The translations under genes were made by a program, and so were the position numbers. A stretch of DNA of 64,000 nt from NCBI RefSeq assembly GCF_021869535.1, contig NW_026262668.1, forward strand, positions 25,239,732 through 25,303,731, given 5' to 3'. How positions within the stretch are numbered: the stretch's first letter is position 1; each line of letters starts with the position of its first letter. The notes below the pieces were generated by a model. That model was not told the DNA's origin and searched no databases. It saw only the letters and a list, made by a program, of their open reading frames with translations. This DNA is from Mytilus californianus (Eukaryota > Mollusca > Bivalvia > Mytilida > Mytilidae). Below are positions 38,848 to 49,426 of this stretch, in pieces.

Positions 38848-39108
38848 GATACGGTGCTTTTTGTCCGCAATTTGCCTTTTGTCCGCATTTGCTTTTTGTC
38901 CGATAATTTTGCTTTTTGTCCGACACTTTTGCTTTTTGTCCGTTGCTTTTTGTCCGTTTTGCATTTTGTCCGATAATTTTGCTTTTTGTCCGACACTTTT
39001 GCTTTTTGTCCGTTGCTTTATGTCCGTTTTGCTTTTTGTCCGATAATTTTGCTTATTGTCCGACACTTTTGCTTTTTGTCCGTTGCTTTTTGTCCGTTTT
39101 TCTTTTTT
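38848..39108 (+). repeat. Left TTTTTGTCCG array, 70-bp higher-order repeat
   Basis: About 14 copies of CTTTTTGTCCG separated by spacers that repeat in a fixed order (ATAATTTTG, ACACTTTTG, TTG, TTTTG), giving a higher-order unit of about 70 bp present nearly three times. The regular word translates in every frame without stops, which creates spurious ORFs on both strands (38733-39110). Confidence 0.93.
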
Positions 39109-39540
39109 AGCTCACCTGGCCCAGAGGGCTAAGTGAGCTTTTCTCATCACTTTGTATTCGTCGTCGTCGTTAACTTTTACAAAAATCTTCTCCTCTGAAA
39201 CTACTTGCAAAATTAAAGCAAATATGGCCAAAATCATCCTTAGGGAATCTAGTTTCAAAAAAGTATCCGATGACCCCGCCAAATAATCAAGATGGCCGCC
39301 ATGTCTAAAAATTGAACATTGGGGAAAAATGTTGATTTTGGCTTATATCTCTGAAACTAAAGCATTTTGAGCCAATCTGACAAGGGGTAAAAATGTTCAT
39401 CAGGTCAAGGTATATCTGCTCGAAATTTTTCAGACACATCAGACAACGCGTTTTTGGGTTGCTGCCCCCATTCAATCACCAATTAATATACCTTAGGTAA
39501 GGCAGCAAACCAGTTGGTACAGCCTAGTAGTTTGTTTCCC
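39108..39540 (+). repeat. Dispersed bivalve repeat (AGCTCACCTGGCCC start)
   Basis: Starts TTTAGCTCACCTGGCCCAGA and runs through CGTCGTCGTCGTTAAC, TTTTACAAAAATCTTCTCC and AAGATGGCCGCCATG. I recognise it as a very common non-coding interspersed repeat of mussels and related bivalves. It directly adjoins the left motif array. Confidence 0.65.
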
Positions 39541-39934
39541 TTTTGCCAGAGGTGCTTTTTAAATTAATTTCAAAATTTTTTATTTGAAGTTGACAATGTG
39601 TTACTTTTTAACTTTCCATTTAAAGTTTTTGATATGATGTATACAAATATTAACTTTTACGAATTTTACTTTTTATAGAGATTTATGTAGAGGTTATCAG
39701 ATTTTTTTGGGACCCCGTATCACAAGAAGATAAAAAGGAGAAATTTTTAATTTTATTACCTTGTGGGATTTTGTAGATTACTCCTACCGGTATCAAAAAA
39801 GTACTTGCATATACTAGGTAAAACATTTAAGCTAAAGTGAATGAACTTTCAAGTATATTTAACATTAATCTGGTCATTCAAAAATTAAATAGTTTCTCTT
39901 TAATGGCATACAATACAGTTTCGATCCATGATGT

Positions 39935-40465
39935 TTTTTTTCACAAAAATTTGCATACAAGCTATAGCTTTTCACCTAAGCAATTCAATTATGCAATAAA
40001 AATATACCTTCATGTGCTACTTTAAGAGATAAAAGGGGTCAAAATTTCGGTTTTTTGGACATTTCTATCCTTTTGATAGACACACCTAACTTTTTTATTT
40101 CAACAGATAAACACAAGCGGATTTTTGTTAAAAAATTATGAAAATCTTCTTTACTCATCTCTTAGTATCTCAGTCAACAATTCTTTGAAAATAGTTAATG
40201 TTTATCTTGGTTTCGGAATCTTAGGAAAAACGATATTTTTGCGGTATATTTATCAAATTTAAAAAAAAATCAATGTTGACTTTTTCATTAAAATTGGTAC
40301 AAATAATCTTCATACGTAATCAAACATAATGAAATTTAAAAAAAGGGGGGCCCATGTACTCGTTTTCATGTTAAATCAGTTTAAATTACACAAAAAAAAC
40401 CAGTCATTTCTTGATATGTCATAGTTTGACCTCGCGAAAATTACATTTTACGTTAGCAACGCCAT
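39935..40465. repeat. Diverged long repeat, copy 2 (uninterrupted)
   Basis: Homologous to 31220-32625 without the 855-bp insertion, with a single TCTTCAT at 40307-40313. Because copy 1 lies outside the 9.5-kb element and this copy inside it, the family was mobile or captured independently. 40466-41369 carries nothing I can identify. Confidence 0.68.
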
Positions 40466-41369
40466 TACCTCCCCTGTAATTGTATTGTATGCCCTTAATG
40501 GCAGAGGGTAGTCGTGAAGGTACGGATTACTTGTACAATTCATTCAAACATATATAACATTTTAAACAATAAGAGGAATTTGTATGTTTAAGAACACATA
40601 TTAATGTCATATAATTTTTACAATTCTTTTCTTACCAATTTGACTATACGTTTTGACTTTTAAGGAAAGATACCTCTGAAGGTGGTACAAAAGACACTTT
40701 TCAAAATGTATTTACCGTGTTTTTACACATCAGGAAGATGTATTTTTCTTTAATTAAAACTTTTTTATCAGAATCTTTTATTTCTTATGTTTTGTATTTT
40801 AATCTATACATGCAAATACCGTATAGCGAAAAGTTTAACTTCTTATTGACTAAAAATATCAGAAGACATCAGAAATTTCATGCCAATCCAATGGTTTCGT
40901 GTAAAACTAGTGTGGTATATTTGTACATTAGATGACTATCCAGTAAAGCCAATAATCAAAAATGTGATCATTATAAACCAGTTTTCGCTCGGCTTTTAAC
41001 AGTGAATAAATCCCATACCACAGAAAAAAGCTCGCTCAAGCCCGGGAATGATCGATATTTAACGCTAATGGCATTTTCTGAATTTGCAACCACGAGTTCG
41101 TTAGTGTATGCATGCAAATCGTAACAATACTTGTATCTTAAACTGAAATTAATTATTAATAATTATGCCTCGATACAAAAAAGATGTAAAATTGACATTT
41201 CAGAGCAATTATTTATTTTAAGTCCTTCAACTTTGGCAAAAATTTCTTAATCTGAACGAAATTGAAGGATGCTATGCATTTTCTCAGGATAAAACCATAC
41301 ATAATGTTTCAAGCTTACAGATAGATAAGGAAAATGGAAAATCTAAGGTTTCAAGCAGAAATGTTCCAT

Positions 41370-42120
41370 CTAAAGAGGGAGGCGAAGGATACCAAGGAGG
41401 CATTGAAACTCAGAAGTCGAAAATGAACTGACAACGCCATGACTAAAAAAGAAAAAAACAAACACACAAACAAACAATTAAAGTACAAAAAACATAACAT
41501 ACTGAGCAAAACTGAGGTGATCTCAGGTGCTCAGGAAGGGTAACATGTATAACCCCGCCACATTCTGTATGTATGTTTTCTGTCCCAAGTCAGGAGCCTG
41601 TAATTCAGTGGTTGGTGTTTGTTGCTGTTGTTTTTCGTTAATTTTTTTGTATAATAATTAGGCCGTTAGTTTTTCGTTTGAATTGTTTTACATTTCTGAT
41701 TTCGGGGCCTTTTTAGCTGATTATGCGGTATGGGCTTTGCTCATTGATGAAGGCCGTACGGTGACCTATAGCTGTTAATTTCTGTGTCATTTGGTCTCAT
41801 GTGGAGAGTTGTCTCATTGGCAATCATACCACATCTTCTTTTTTTTAAAAGCAGTTCCTGCTACACACGTGGCACTCATCGTGCTGCTCGTGTTAGTACA
41901 AAGCCGGTAACAAGTCTAATTCGGTAGGCCACATTCAGGGAAAACGGGACGGGCTTGTAGTTAAGACATTTGAAACCTATCCACTATCATCTGTGAAACA
42001 GATATTCCATAACGGTCAACCAATTCGTGATGGCGTCCGTAAAACTTACGAGGGGATGATTTCAACTTCACCACTTGGATTTCTTGGTTTAACAGCTTCT
42101 TTGTGAGCAACAACCCTCTG
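41370..42120 (+). repeat. Dispersed repeat interrupted by another repeat
   Basis: Matches 62225-62600 in order (AACTGACAACGCCATG, GGTGATCTCAGGT, CACATTC.GGAAAAC, TCATCTGTGAAACAGAT). At 41549-41848 it is broken by a 300-bp repeat that starts AACCCCGCCACATTCTGTATG and ends CATACCACATCTTC. 62400-62440 shows the continuous sequence across that point. Confidence 0.7.
41549..41848 (+). mobile_element. 300-bp mussel-type interspersed repeat, insertion inside another repeat
   Basis: Contains GGAGCCTGTAATTCAGTGG, GGCCGTTAGTTTTTCGTTTG, TTCGGGGCCTTTTTAGCTGA and GAGTTGTCTCATTGGCAATC followed by ATACCACATCTTC. The inverted homologue occurs once in every tandem unit. I recall this as one of the commonest repeats in mussel sequence. 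Confidence 0.68.
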
Positions 42121-42279
42121 TCAAAGAAATCATGATTGGAAAATTGTTATTATTGTCGGCAAAATAGTCTTGAAGAAAATGGGTCAACAAAATAAGTCAA
42201 GTTTACCGATTAGTAAAAGTATCTGAAAAACTTGACTATAACAATATTGATCAAGGTCAAACAGACGTCTGATGTTCAG

Positions 42280-42530
42280 TCGTTTGTTGATGTGGTTCAT
42301 AAAGTGTTTCTCGTTTCTCGTTTTTTATATAGATTAGACCGTTGGTTTTCCCCTTTGAATGGTTTTACACATGCCATTTTTGGGGCCCTTTATAGCTTGC
42401 TGTTTGGTGTGAGTCAAGGCTCCGTGTTGAAGACTTGTACTTTGACCTATAATGGTTTACTTTTACAAACTGTGACTTGGATGAGAGAGTTGTCTCATTA
42501 GCACTCATACCACATCTTCTTATATCTATT
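42280..42530 (+). repeat. Dispersed repeat related to the previous family
   Basis: Shares AGACCGTTGGTTTTCCC..TTTGAATGG, GGGGCCCTTTATAGCTTGCTG, GAGAGTTGTCTCATTAGCAC and CATACCACATCTTCTTATAT with known mussel repeats and with 50690-50880. A short end fragment also lies at 47935-47967. No coding content; 42531-43570 shows only AT-rich sequence. Confidence 0.62.
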
Positions 42531-43572
42531 CTGACGCTATCTTTTTGGTTTTTAGGTTTATGCAATATAAATGATGCCGACGATTTTCACGTTTTTGATT
42601 GTCTATGAGGTGAAGCGTTGAGTGTCGTACGGTGTCATGTAGTCTCTATCACCAAATACATTTGGTCTCTTGTAGAGAGGGGTTTCTTCGGCAATCTTAC
42701 CAATTATTCTAAGTTCCATTTTTTTTAAATCGACCGTCACTGATGAATCCTTTGTAGGGAAACGCGAGTTTGGAGAATACAGTTATACATCTGCATGGTA
42801 TCTTTCATGAATGTTTTAATTATTATCCGAGATACAGACCTATAACCACCAATACTTAAAATTGACCAAGGAACTATGAAACTGAGGTCAAGGTCAGATT
42901 GCCTCTTCTTGTCGGATATGTAAATCATACATAAATTAAATCTAGCCTATGTCGAGAACTCATGATTGATCGATGAATGACGAAAGTAAGGACAGTGTCA
43001 GTTTACATGCAATTAGACATCTATATATTGCAATCATCCAATACAACCAATATTGTCCAACTATTGGTTATTATCCAAGATACCACACTCATTAAGACAA
43101 ACAAATAAACTATAAAAATGTATTAAATTTCAAACATACTATTTGCGAATAGTATGTTCACATTACAATCATTTCAGAAAATATACTTGGTCTACAATGA
43201 GTTTATTAAAAAAAAACCCACCAAAATCTCATGAAAAATAAGCACATGAAAATAAGGTCAATGTTAGATGAACCCCGTTCAATATTCTAGTAGAAATAAC
43301 AAGCCCTGCATACGCTACTTGTAGTTGACCCATTGCTTAAAAACCATCAGATAAAAAACAAAAACATAAAAATATAACATTGACAAAAGGTTAGTTGAAA
43401 CCTACCGGTCGGACATGTGCACCCTACAATCAGCCTATACACAAACGAAACAACGAAAAATAAATCAAGGACAATTGAAAATGATGTCATTGAAACATAA
43501 AGCTTTAGTATGCAAAATTTGAAGCATTCGGATCTTCCTCACATCTGAAATAAAAGAAATATATACCAATAT

Positions 43573-43718
43573 ATAAATAACACATAGCTGAGAGGGTGAT
43601 AGAGCAGATTGTTACCCCGAGAAAACATTGTCAACTGAGGCGAAGCCAAGGTTGACAATGTCTTTTCGAGGGGTAACAATCTGCTCTATCACCCTCTCAG
43701 ATATGTGTTATTTAATTT
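43573..43718. repeat. Near-perfect fold-back repeat
   Basis: Two arms of about 65 bp, inverted (ATAACACATAGCTGAGAGGG and CAGATTGTTACCCCGA against their complements on the right), around a spacer of about 15 bp (TGAGGCGAAGCCAAG). There are only a few mismatches. It could be a miniature fold-back element or be transcribed into a long hairpin; it has no ORF. Confidence 0.9.
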
Positions 43719-43805
43719 ATTATACTGAATATTTTGTTATAACTGTCGATTAAATTTCAAATTCAAAGCAATAAACTATGACGTCTTGTACATAACAACC
43801 ATCCG

Positions 43806-43951
43806 TATTTGCCATAGGATAGAGTCGTATATAATAAAGCGCACACTTGATCAAGCGTCTCCGTGAAGGGTAATAGAGTATTTGCCATAGGATAAAGTCG
43901 TATTTAATAAAGCACACACTTGATCAAGCGTCTCCATGAAGGGTAATAGAG
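43806..43951. repeat. 73-bp tandem duplication
   Basis: Two head-to-tail copies (43806-43878 and 43879-43951) of a sequence starting TATTTGCCATAGGATA and containing CACACTTGATCAAGCGTCTCC, with a few differences. Confidence 0.9.
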
Positions 43952-44053
43952 TAAATTAACACCCTCGTATTAGCCTATCAAAATATGGCATTTTAACGTG
44001 AAGTATAATAAAAGGTAATGACGTCGGACTTGCATACCCATATTTTGCATTAT

Positions 44054-47000
44054 CACGGGTGTCATTCGGTTTATCGAGAGAAATGATCGTGAAAGAATAC
44101 CTAACGGTAGTCAAGCATTGCGATCGGATCGTGAAAGATCTTGTATCGGATCGTGAATGTAATTTATTGAAATTTTACTTCAAAATCTTTAAAAAATCTG
44201 TTGTATTTTCAAAACACGGAACAAATCCGGAAAAAAAATTATGGCTGTCAAAATGATTCAACTTGCTCAATATTACTACATATGCAATAAGATAAATAAA
44301 ATATGCAGTACTTTAGGAGAAAACACAAAAGGCGCAACACAAGTCTATGGGATTTATTAAAATAGGAACACGTTTTGTACCTATAATGACTACATTCCAA
44401 TATACAATGATATATTTGAAACTGAATCTTTGGTGTGACCGATAATACAATAAGATGAAAGTATTTTTTTGCTTAAAACCCTTCATTTTGTTTTCAAAAA
44501 CACTGAATTTTGTTGATTTTTCATAAAAATTTATCGTGAAAGATCGGGCAACGCATTATCTCGAATCCTCGATCGTGAAAGACAATGGGTGACCAGAGAG
44601 ACGCAGGACTTTTTTGATTTTTTTACCTGTAACACTAAAGGACATTTGCACTTTTAACTGAACAAAATTGACAAAACATTTGCGCTTTTTAACTATAAAG
44701 TTGTATACCTGTAATCTTCAGAAAATTTCCCAAGTCATGGAAAGATGTTCACACATTCTTTAAAAGTTCATCCGAACAAACGAGAAATTCAGAAAAAAAT
44801 AATCGGGTAAACCAGACTTATTATAAAGAATATAGTATACGTTTTTTGAAGGCTTATTAGATTTTTAATTTCTGTTTATGTTTGCGTGCAGCCTTTGCTT
44901 ACATTTTCGAACATTTCAGAGTGAAGTGAATAATTTGATTCAGTTTGTAAAATTACACCAAGACACACACATGGAGTTTCGTTTGTCAGAAACAAATTAG
45001 GGGGGAGGGTGGTGTACGACGGAATTACATTCCGAATAGACAAAACACTTAAGTCAGGGGATATTTCATAGAGATGCATTGTAAATAATTGCAAAGGTAT
45101 TTCGCCGAATTCCCATTTTCCTTCAATTCTTTGGGAATCCAGCAGAATCCAAGCGTACTACGTATAGTTTTGAGCATGTTACGACGTGAGAAATAAGTAC
45201 TTTTAATCTTAAAATATAATATTTTCTGCCTTTTCATCTGTATATTGTTCCAGGACTAAGTGCGTGTGCGTAATAAAACGGACTTATCATGATCGAAAAC
45301 AATAGTTCAATTAATAAATAAGTATATGTATCTACCTTATTTACCAGAGTTTATCTCTAAAAGAATGCACGCAAATGTAATCAAAAGCTGTGCGCAAACG
45401 TGATGATTTTTTTCGCGCAAATGTAATGGTTATGTGTGCAATGTAATGCATGAGTTTCTCGGTAGACGGTAAACGATAGAAAAAACAAAACTTTTATGGA
45501 TGGACAAAAGCATGATGGGGAAAGGTTGAAGCTTTAAGCTGTATATAAATGTATGAATGTTTTGTGTTTTGTGTGTTTTTTTTTTTTTTTTTTTTATATT
45601 TAATGCTTTTTATGTTGTTTAGAAAGCGCAAATGTCCTATTGAACAAGTGCAAATGTCCTTTTTTAAAAGTGCAAATGTCCTGTCAAAAAGCGCAAACGT
45701 CCCGCGCCGGACCAGACTTTTAAAATACTCAGAAAACAATAATTATATTTCTTTTACCACTTGATATACCTGCAACTAGCTGAAGCGTGTAATTATTTTG
45801 ATAAGAATGGACATTAATGCTTTCATTTTGTTTCACTTTTTTTCAATTCAACACTTTTCCTTCAAAGTTATTAAAATAACTAAAAACGTGTCTAGATAAG
45901 TAGATCTCCAAGATAAAAGGACCTGCAGAAGCGTAAAATAAAAGTATATATGTATCTGTAATGCTTAATGCATCCGCCCTGGAAAAATATGCATGTGTAC
46001 GTTATTTTTTTTGTTTTTTTTTTGTGTGTGTATGAGAAAGTATTTTGATACGTTTCCAGATAAATATTGCCGGAATGGCTTTGAGTGGGATTCCGTCTAT
46101 GGGAACGATTCACAATGCGGGGTACTAGCTCTTTATTCACACACAAGTCGGCAGTTCAATACAATAAACATAAACAAATTGGTAAAGTCCAAATTCATTT
46201 AATAAAGTCCAAATATAAAATATCAGTGTTACAAATTAGTTATTTTAAGCCAAAAACAATATATATGATTGCGATGGAAAATCCGAACGCAGTTCATGTG
46301 CTCTCGTTGGCATATCCAAACGGAGTCCCTTAATAAAAAATTATCTTTCTTTAAATACCAAATAGCGTTGCTAACAACAAAGTTAGTAACGGTCATTTTG
46401 TCAACAGAAATTAGATAACAGATTGATTCCGTTTATCAAAGAGAAATTATTTACATGCTTGTGTATTGAATTAAACATAATTGATCAAATAGAAATATTG
46501 AATAACTGTAAGATTTCAGTTCAATCTTGACCATAAGTATTGACAAATATAAATTTATAATCTAACATGTTTCAGGTGTAAACAAATATTTCGGACATTT
46601 AAATTCATTATGAATTTCGAGATCACTACTATTGTATAAATTAAATATGCCTGGTGCATAAGAAATGTACACGTTAATAAACTGTAATAGAAATCAACAT
46701 ATTTAGATAGTTTTGAATATAAAATTTAGTACAAAAATAATGTGTGACAACTGTAAGAGATGATACCTTCAGTAATAAGGAGTATCGTTCATGCGTACAT
46801 CGTATGACAATATTGGCTAATTATTGTTTACTTCGTGGCTGCGCTGACATAAACTAAAAAGGTACCAAGAAAACATTATTTATACTCGATTGTTTGATCA
46901 GTCTGTTCACAATACTATATATCATTGTACCAACTTAGTGGGGGAAATTACCAATCAACGTACCTCGCGATCGATTGTGCATGATGCCCAGCTTGAACTG

Positions 47001-47785
47001 TTATTTAGCAAATTAGGTTCTATTCTCAATCTTAAATTTGTATAAGAAATCAAAACTTATGAGGACGGAAAATAGGACTGATATTGTTATAAGGCACCTA
47101 GTCGGTTTGGTATTATAAGATAATCAGATCCAGTGGCTTTAAATGATTCACCAACAAAAGAGAACCGGAATGAGTCATGCAAATCCAATATTTGCTATAC
47201 CAATTAGAAATATAAATTACCATATAATCAAATAATGAGTGGAACGTTATCGTAGCATCAGATCTTTCACGATCCTTTTCACGATCTTCAAAAAGCGGTT
47301 CACGATCTTCACGATCAAAAAAATCAGTTTTTTGTAAATATTTCCATTTTTTGCAAAATTTCTGATTAAACTAACACAAAATAACTGTTAGAACCATTTG
47401 AATCATTAAAATGGAATGACATTTGTCAAAGCAAAGTTGTTTAGTCATTCGAATTATGAAAAAAAATCTTGTTTGTTTACATATTTAATGTCATTGAAAT
47501 GTCGAGGAGAAATCTGCCTTTTGTAGTTTTGTAAGAACGGTTTACTTTTAAACCTTGATTTTTCTCAGATACTGACCATTATGTTGAACCATTTGACAGA
47601 CAGTTTTATTTTTTTGTAAATTTTTCCGTATAATTCATTATATCAGATTATTTATTGACCTTGCACATGTCTTCTCGATAAGATTGAATTCACGATCCTG
47701 TACAAAAGCTTCCGATCGTAATACTTGACCACCGTAAGGTATTCTTTCACGATCATATCTCTCGATAAACCGAATGACACCCGTG
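44054..47785. mobile_element. 3.7-kb transposon with GATCGTGAAAGA motif
   Basis: Ends are CACGGGTGTCATTCGGTTTA on both strands, with terminal repeats of about 75 bp and a handful of mismatches, flanked by the 5-bp duplication ATTAT (44049-44053 and 47786-47790). GATCGTGAAAGA-type words recur inward from both ends: near 44082, 44127, 44150, 44528 and 44572 on the left, and, inverted, near 47265-47320, 47690 and 47745 on the right. A CAC tip with a 4-5-bp duplication recalls Transib and Chapaev elements, but no transposase is present to test this. A younger element sits inside it at 44598-45709. The interior 45717-47260 has no supportable gene. Confidence 0.83.
44598..45709. mobile_element. 1.1-kb transposon with GCGCAAATGTCC motif
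   Basis: Flanked by GACCAGA on both sides (44591-44597 and 45710-45716). The tips are imperfect inverted repeats (GAGACGCAGGAC against CGGCGCGGGAC). Inward-facing words lie near the left end (GGACATTTGCAC, ACATTTGCGC) and the right end (GCGCAAATGTCC, GTGCAAATGTCC twice, GCGCAAACGTCC), with looser versions at 45365-45450. It interrupts the GATCGTGAAAGA element directly after one of that element's motifs. No ORF of note; a 22-bp T run lies near 45577. Confidence 0.68.
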
Positions 47786-48094
47786 ATTATGTTGCGCACT
47801 TCTCAGGCGAAACTAAATGTATGTCAAAATTATAAATGCTCATAATAACCATCTTCTAAAACTTTTCCAATGAATCATTTTAAACGTAAGTAAATTCAGA
47901 ACATATTGATCATACTAGATGGAGATTTATTTCATTGGCACTCATACCACATCTTCTTATATCTAGTGAAAGAAACGAATATTTCATGTACAAATCATTT
48001 ATAAAGTGAGTATGGTCTGTAAACTCCAAAAAGGGCATAGTGTTTCGAAGTTTAAAATGAAACCTGCAAAAAATATACACATTTTTATACCGGA

Positions 48095-48375
48095 CATAAA
48101 GCAAAATCAGCGGACAAAAAGCAAAACGGACAACAAACAACGGACAAAAAGCAAAAGTGTCGGACAAAAAGCAAAATTATCGGACAAAAAGCAAAACGGA
48201 CAAAAAGCAACGGACAAAAAGCAAAAGTGTCGGACAAAAAGAAAAATAATCGGACAAAAAGCAAAACGGACAAAAAGCAACGGACAAAAAGCAAAAGTGT
48301 CGGACAAAAAGCAAAATTATCGGACAAAAAGCAAAAGCGGACATAAAGCAAATTGCGGACAAAAAGCACCGTATC
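48095..48375 (-). repeat. Right CGGACAAAAAG array, inverted relative to the left
   Basis: About 16 copies of CGGACAAAAAGC with the same spacer order as the left array when read from the element's end, including the end-specific first spacers. Occasional variants (CGGACATAAAGC, CGGACAACAAAC) occur. The ORFs of 66-138 codons across this block, on both strands, are products of the repeat. Confidence 0.93.
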
Positions 48376-48942
48376 ACCCCCTTTTTTACAAAAAACACAA
48401 TATCTCAAAAATAAACTTTTGAATCAAAACCAAAAAGTATACAGATCTTTAGATTAATATAACTAAGAAGTGTGTAAAATCTTAAGCAATAATCATAAAT
48501 CGTTTTTGAGATACAGCGCGACATGTGGAAAAACCCTTCCCCCTTTTTTTAACAAAATACTCAATATCTCTAAAAATAAAATTTTGAATCATCACCAAAA
48601 AGTATACAGATCTTAAGATTAACATAACTAAGAAGTGTGTAAAGTTTCAAGCAATAATCATAAATTGTTTTTGAGATACGGCGCGACATGTGAAAAAAAA
48701 ACACACACCTGGTTTAGTTACTAAGTCCCGTAACTCAAAAAATTTTAATCTTATTTTCACCAAAAAGTATACAGATCGTTTGACTATCATAAGAAACAAC
48801 TATGTTAAGTTTCATAAAATTTGGATAAGTCGTTCTGATGTTACGGTGCGACATGTTTACGCCGGACAGACAGACGGACGGACGGACGGACACCGGACAT
48901 TTGTATACCACAATACGTCCCGTCAAAAATTGACGGGCGTAT

Positions 48943-49393
48943 AAAAACTATTTCTATCAATTTCAACATTCATAAAATTTTGAATTTATGTAGTAATCGT
49001 AGATCAGCGGAATATAACGACTGAATTATTCGGGTTACACCACCTCTATATTCTGTTATCTAGTTTTTTTTTGCCTCGCTTCTTATTAACTTAGTTTCCT
49101 CATAATTCTCAAATCTGTAAACCCCATTCATATACTTATAAATGGTGGTCCCATTTATAGCCTCATACATGTAAATGATAATTGAAACAACTTGAAACAA
49201 AAAACACACAAATATTAGTGTATGCATGGGCTTTTAGAGAAATATTAGTCCCCGAATCTGTTAAAATGTAGATCTTAATAAGAATATAATAGCAGTTTAT
49301 CTATGATTTTACATTTATTTTTAATAAAATGTCAATTCATTCTTTTCTGGATTTAAAGGGGGAGGCGGGTTGTGAAGAGAAGGATGGGCGGAG

Positions 49394-49426
<33 letters not shown>

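Larger units (their letters stand above)
38848..48375. mobile_element. 9.5-kb transposon with TTTTTGTCCG motif-array termini
   Basis: Ends are GATACGGTGCTTTTTGTCCG on both strands, flanked by a perfect 8-bp duplication ACCCCCTT (38840-38847 and 48376-48383). The uninterrupted paralogous site at about 48527-48550 reads GAAAAACCCTTCCCCCTTTT, consistent with this. Each end carries an array of more than a dozen copies of a TTTTTGTCCG word facing inward. An 8-bp duplication fits hAT, P-type or MULE-like elements, but the GATACGG tip does not settle which. The interior holds further insertions and dispersed repeats but no recognisable transposase, so it is non-autonomous or has lost its genes. Confidence 0.85.
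38763..48942. mobile_element. Host repeat (about 644 bp originally) split by a 9.5-kb transposon
   Basis: ATACGCCCGTC at 38763 and GACGGGCGTAT ending at 48942 are inverted. The left stump (TAATCGTAAATAGTTTCTGACATACGGCCTGACATG) is homologous to the 48480-48530 and 48645-48695 segments (ATAATCATAAA, TTTTTGAGATAC, GCGACATGTG), which shows that both stumps belong to one repeat family. The right part contains three diverged tandem copies of a monomer of about 160 bp (CACCAAAAAGTATACAGATC, AACTAAGAAGTGTGTAAA, GCGACATGTG) and a (GGAC)n run near 48868-48890. Confidence 0.62.

Noticed and set aside
38848-39108. CRISPR array
   Set aside because: The repeated words are 10-20 bp with very short recurring spacers, inverted at the other end of a transposon, in an animal genome.
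38733-39110. Overlapping ORFs on both strands with regular Phe/Cys/Leu- or Lys/Gln/Thr-rich repeats
   Set aside because: They are translations of the TTTTTGTCCG array, which lacks stops in several frames; the same happens on both strands and in the mirror array at 48006-48422.
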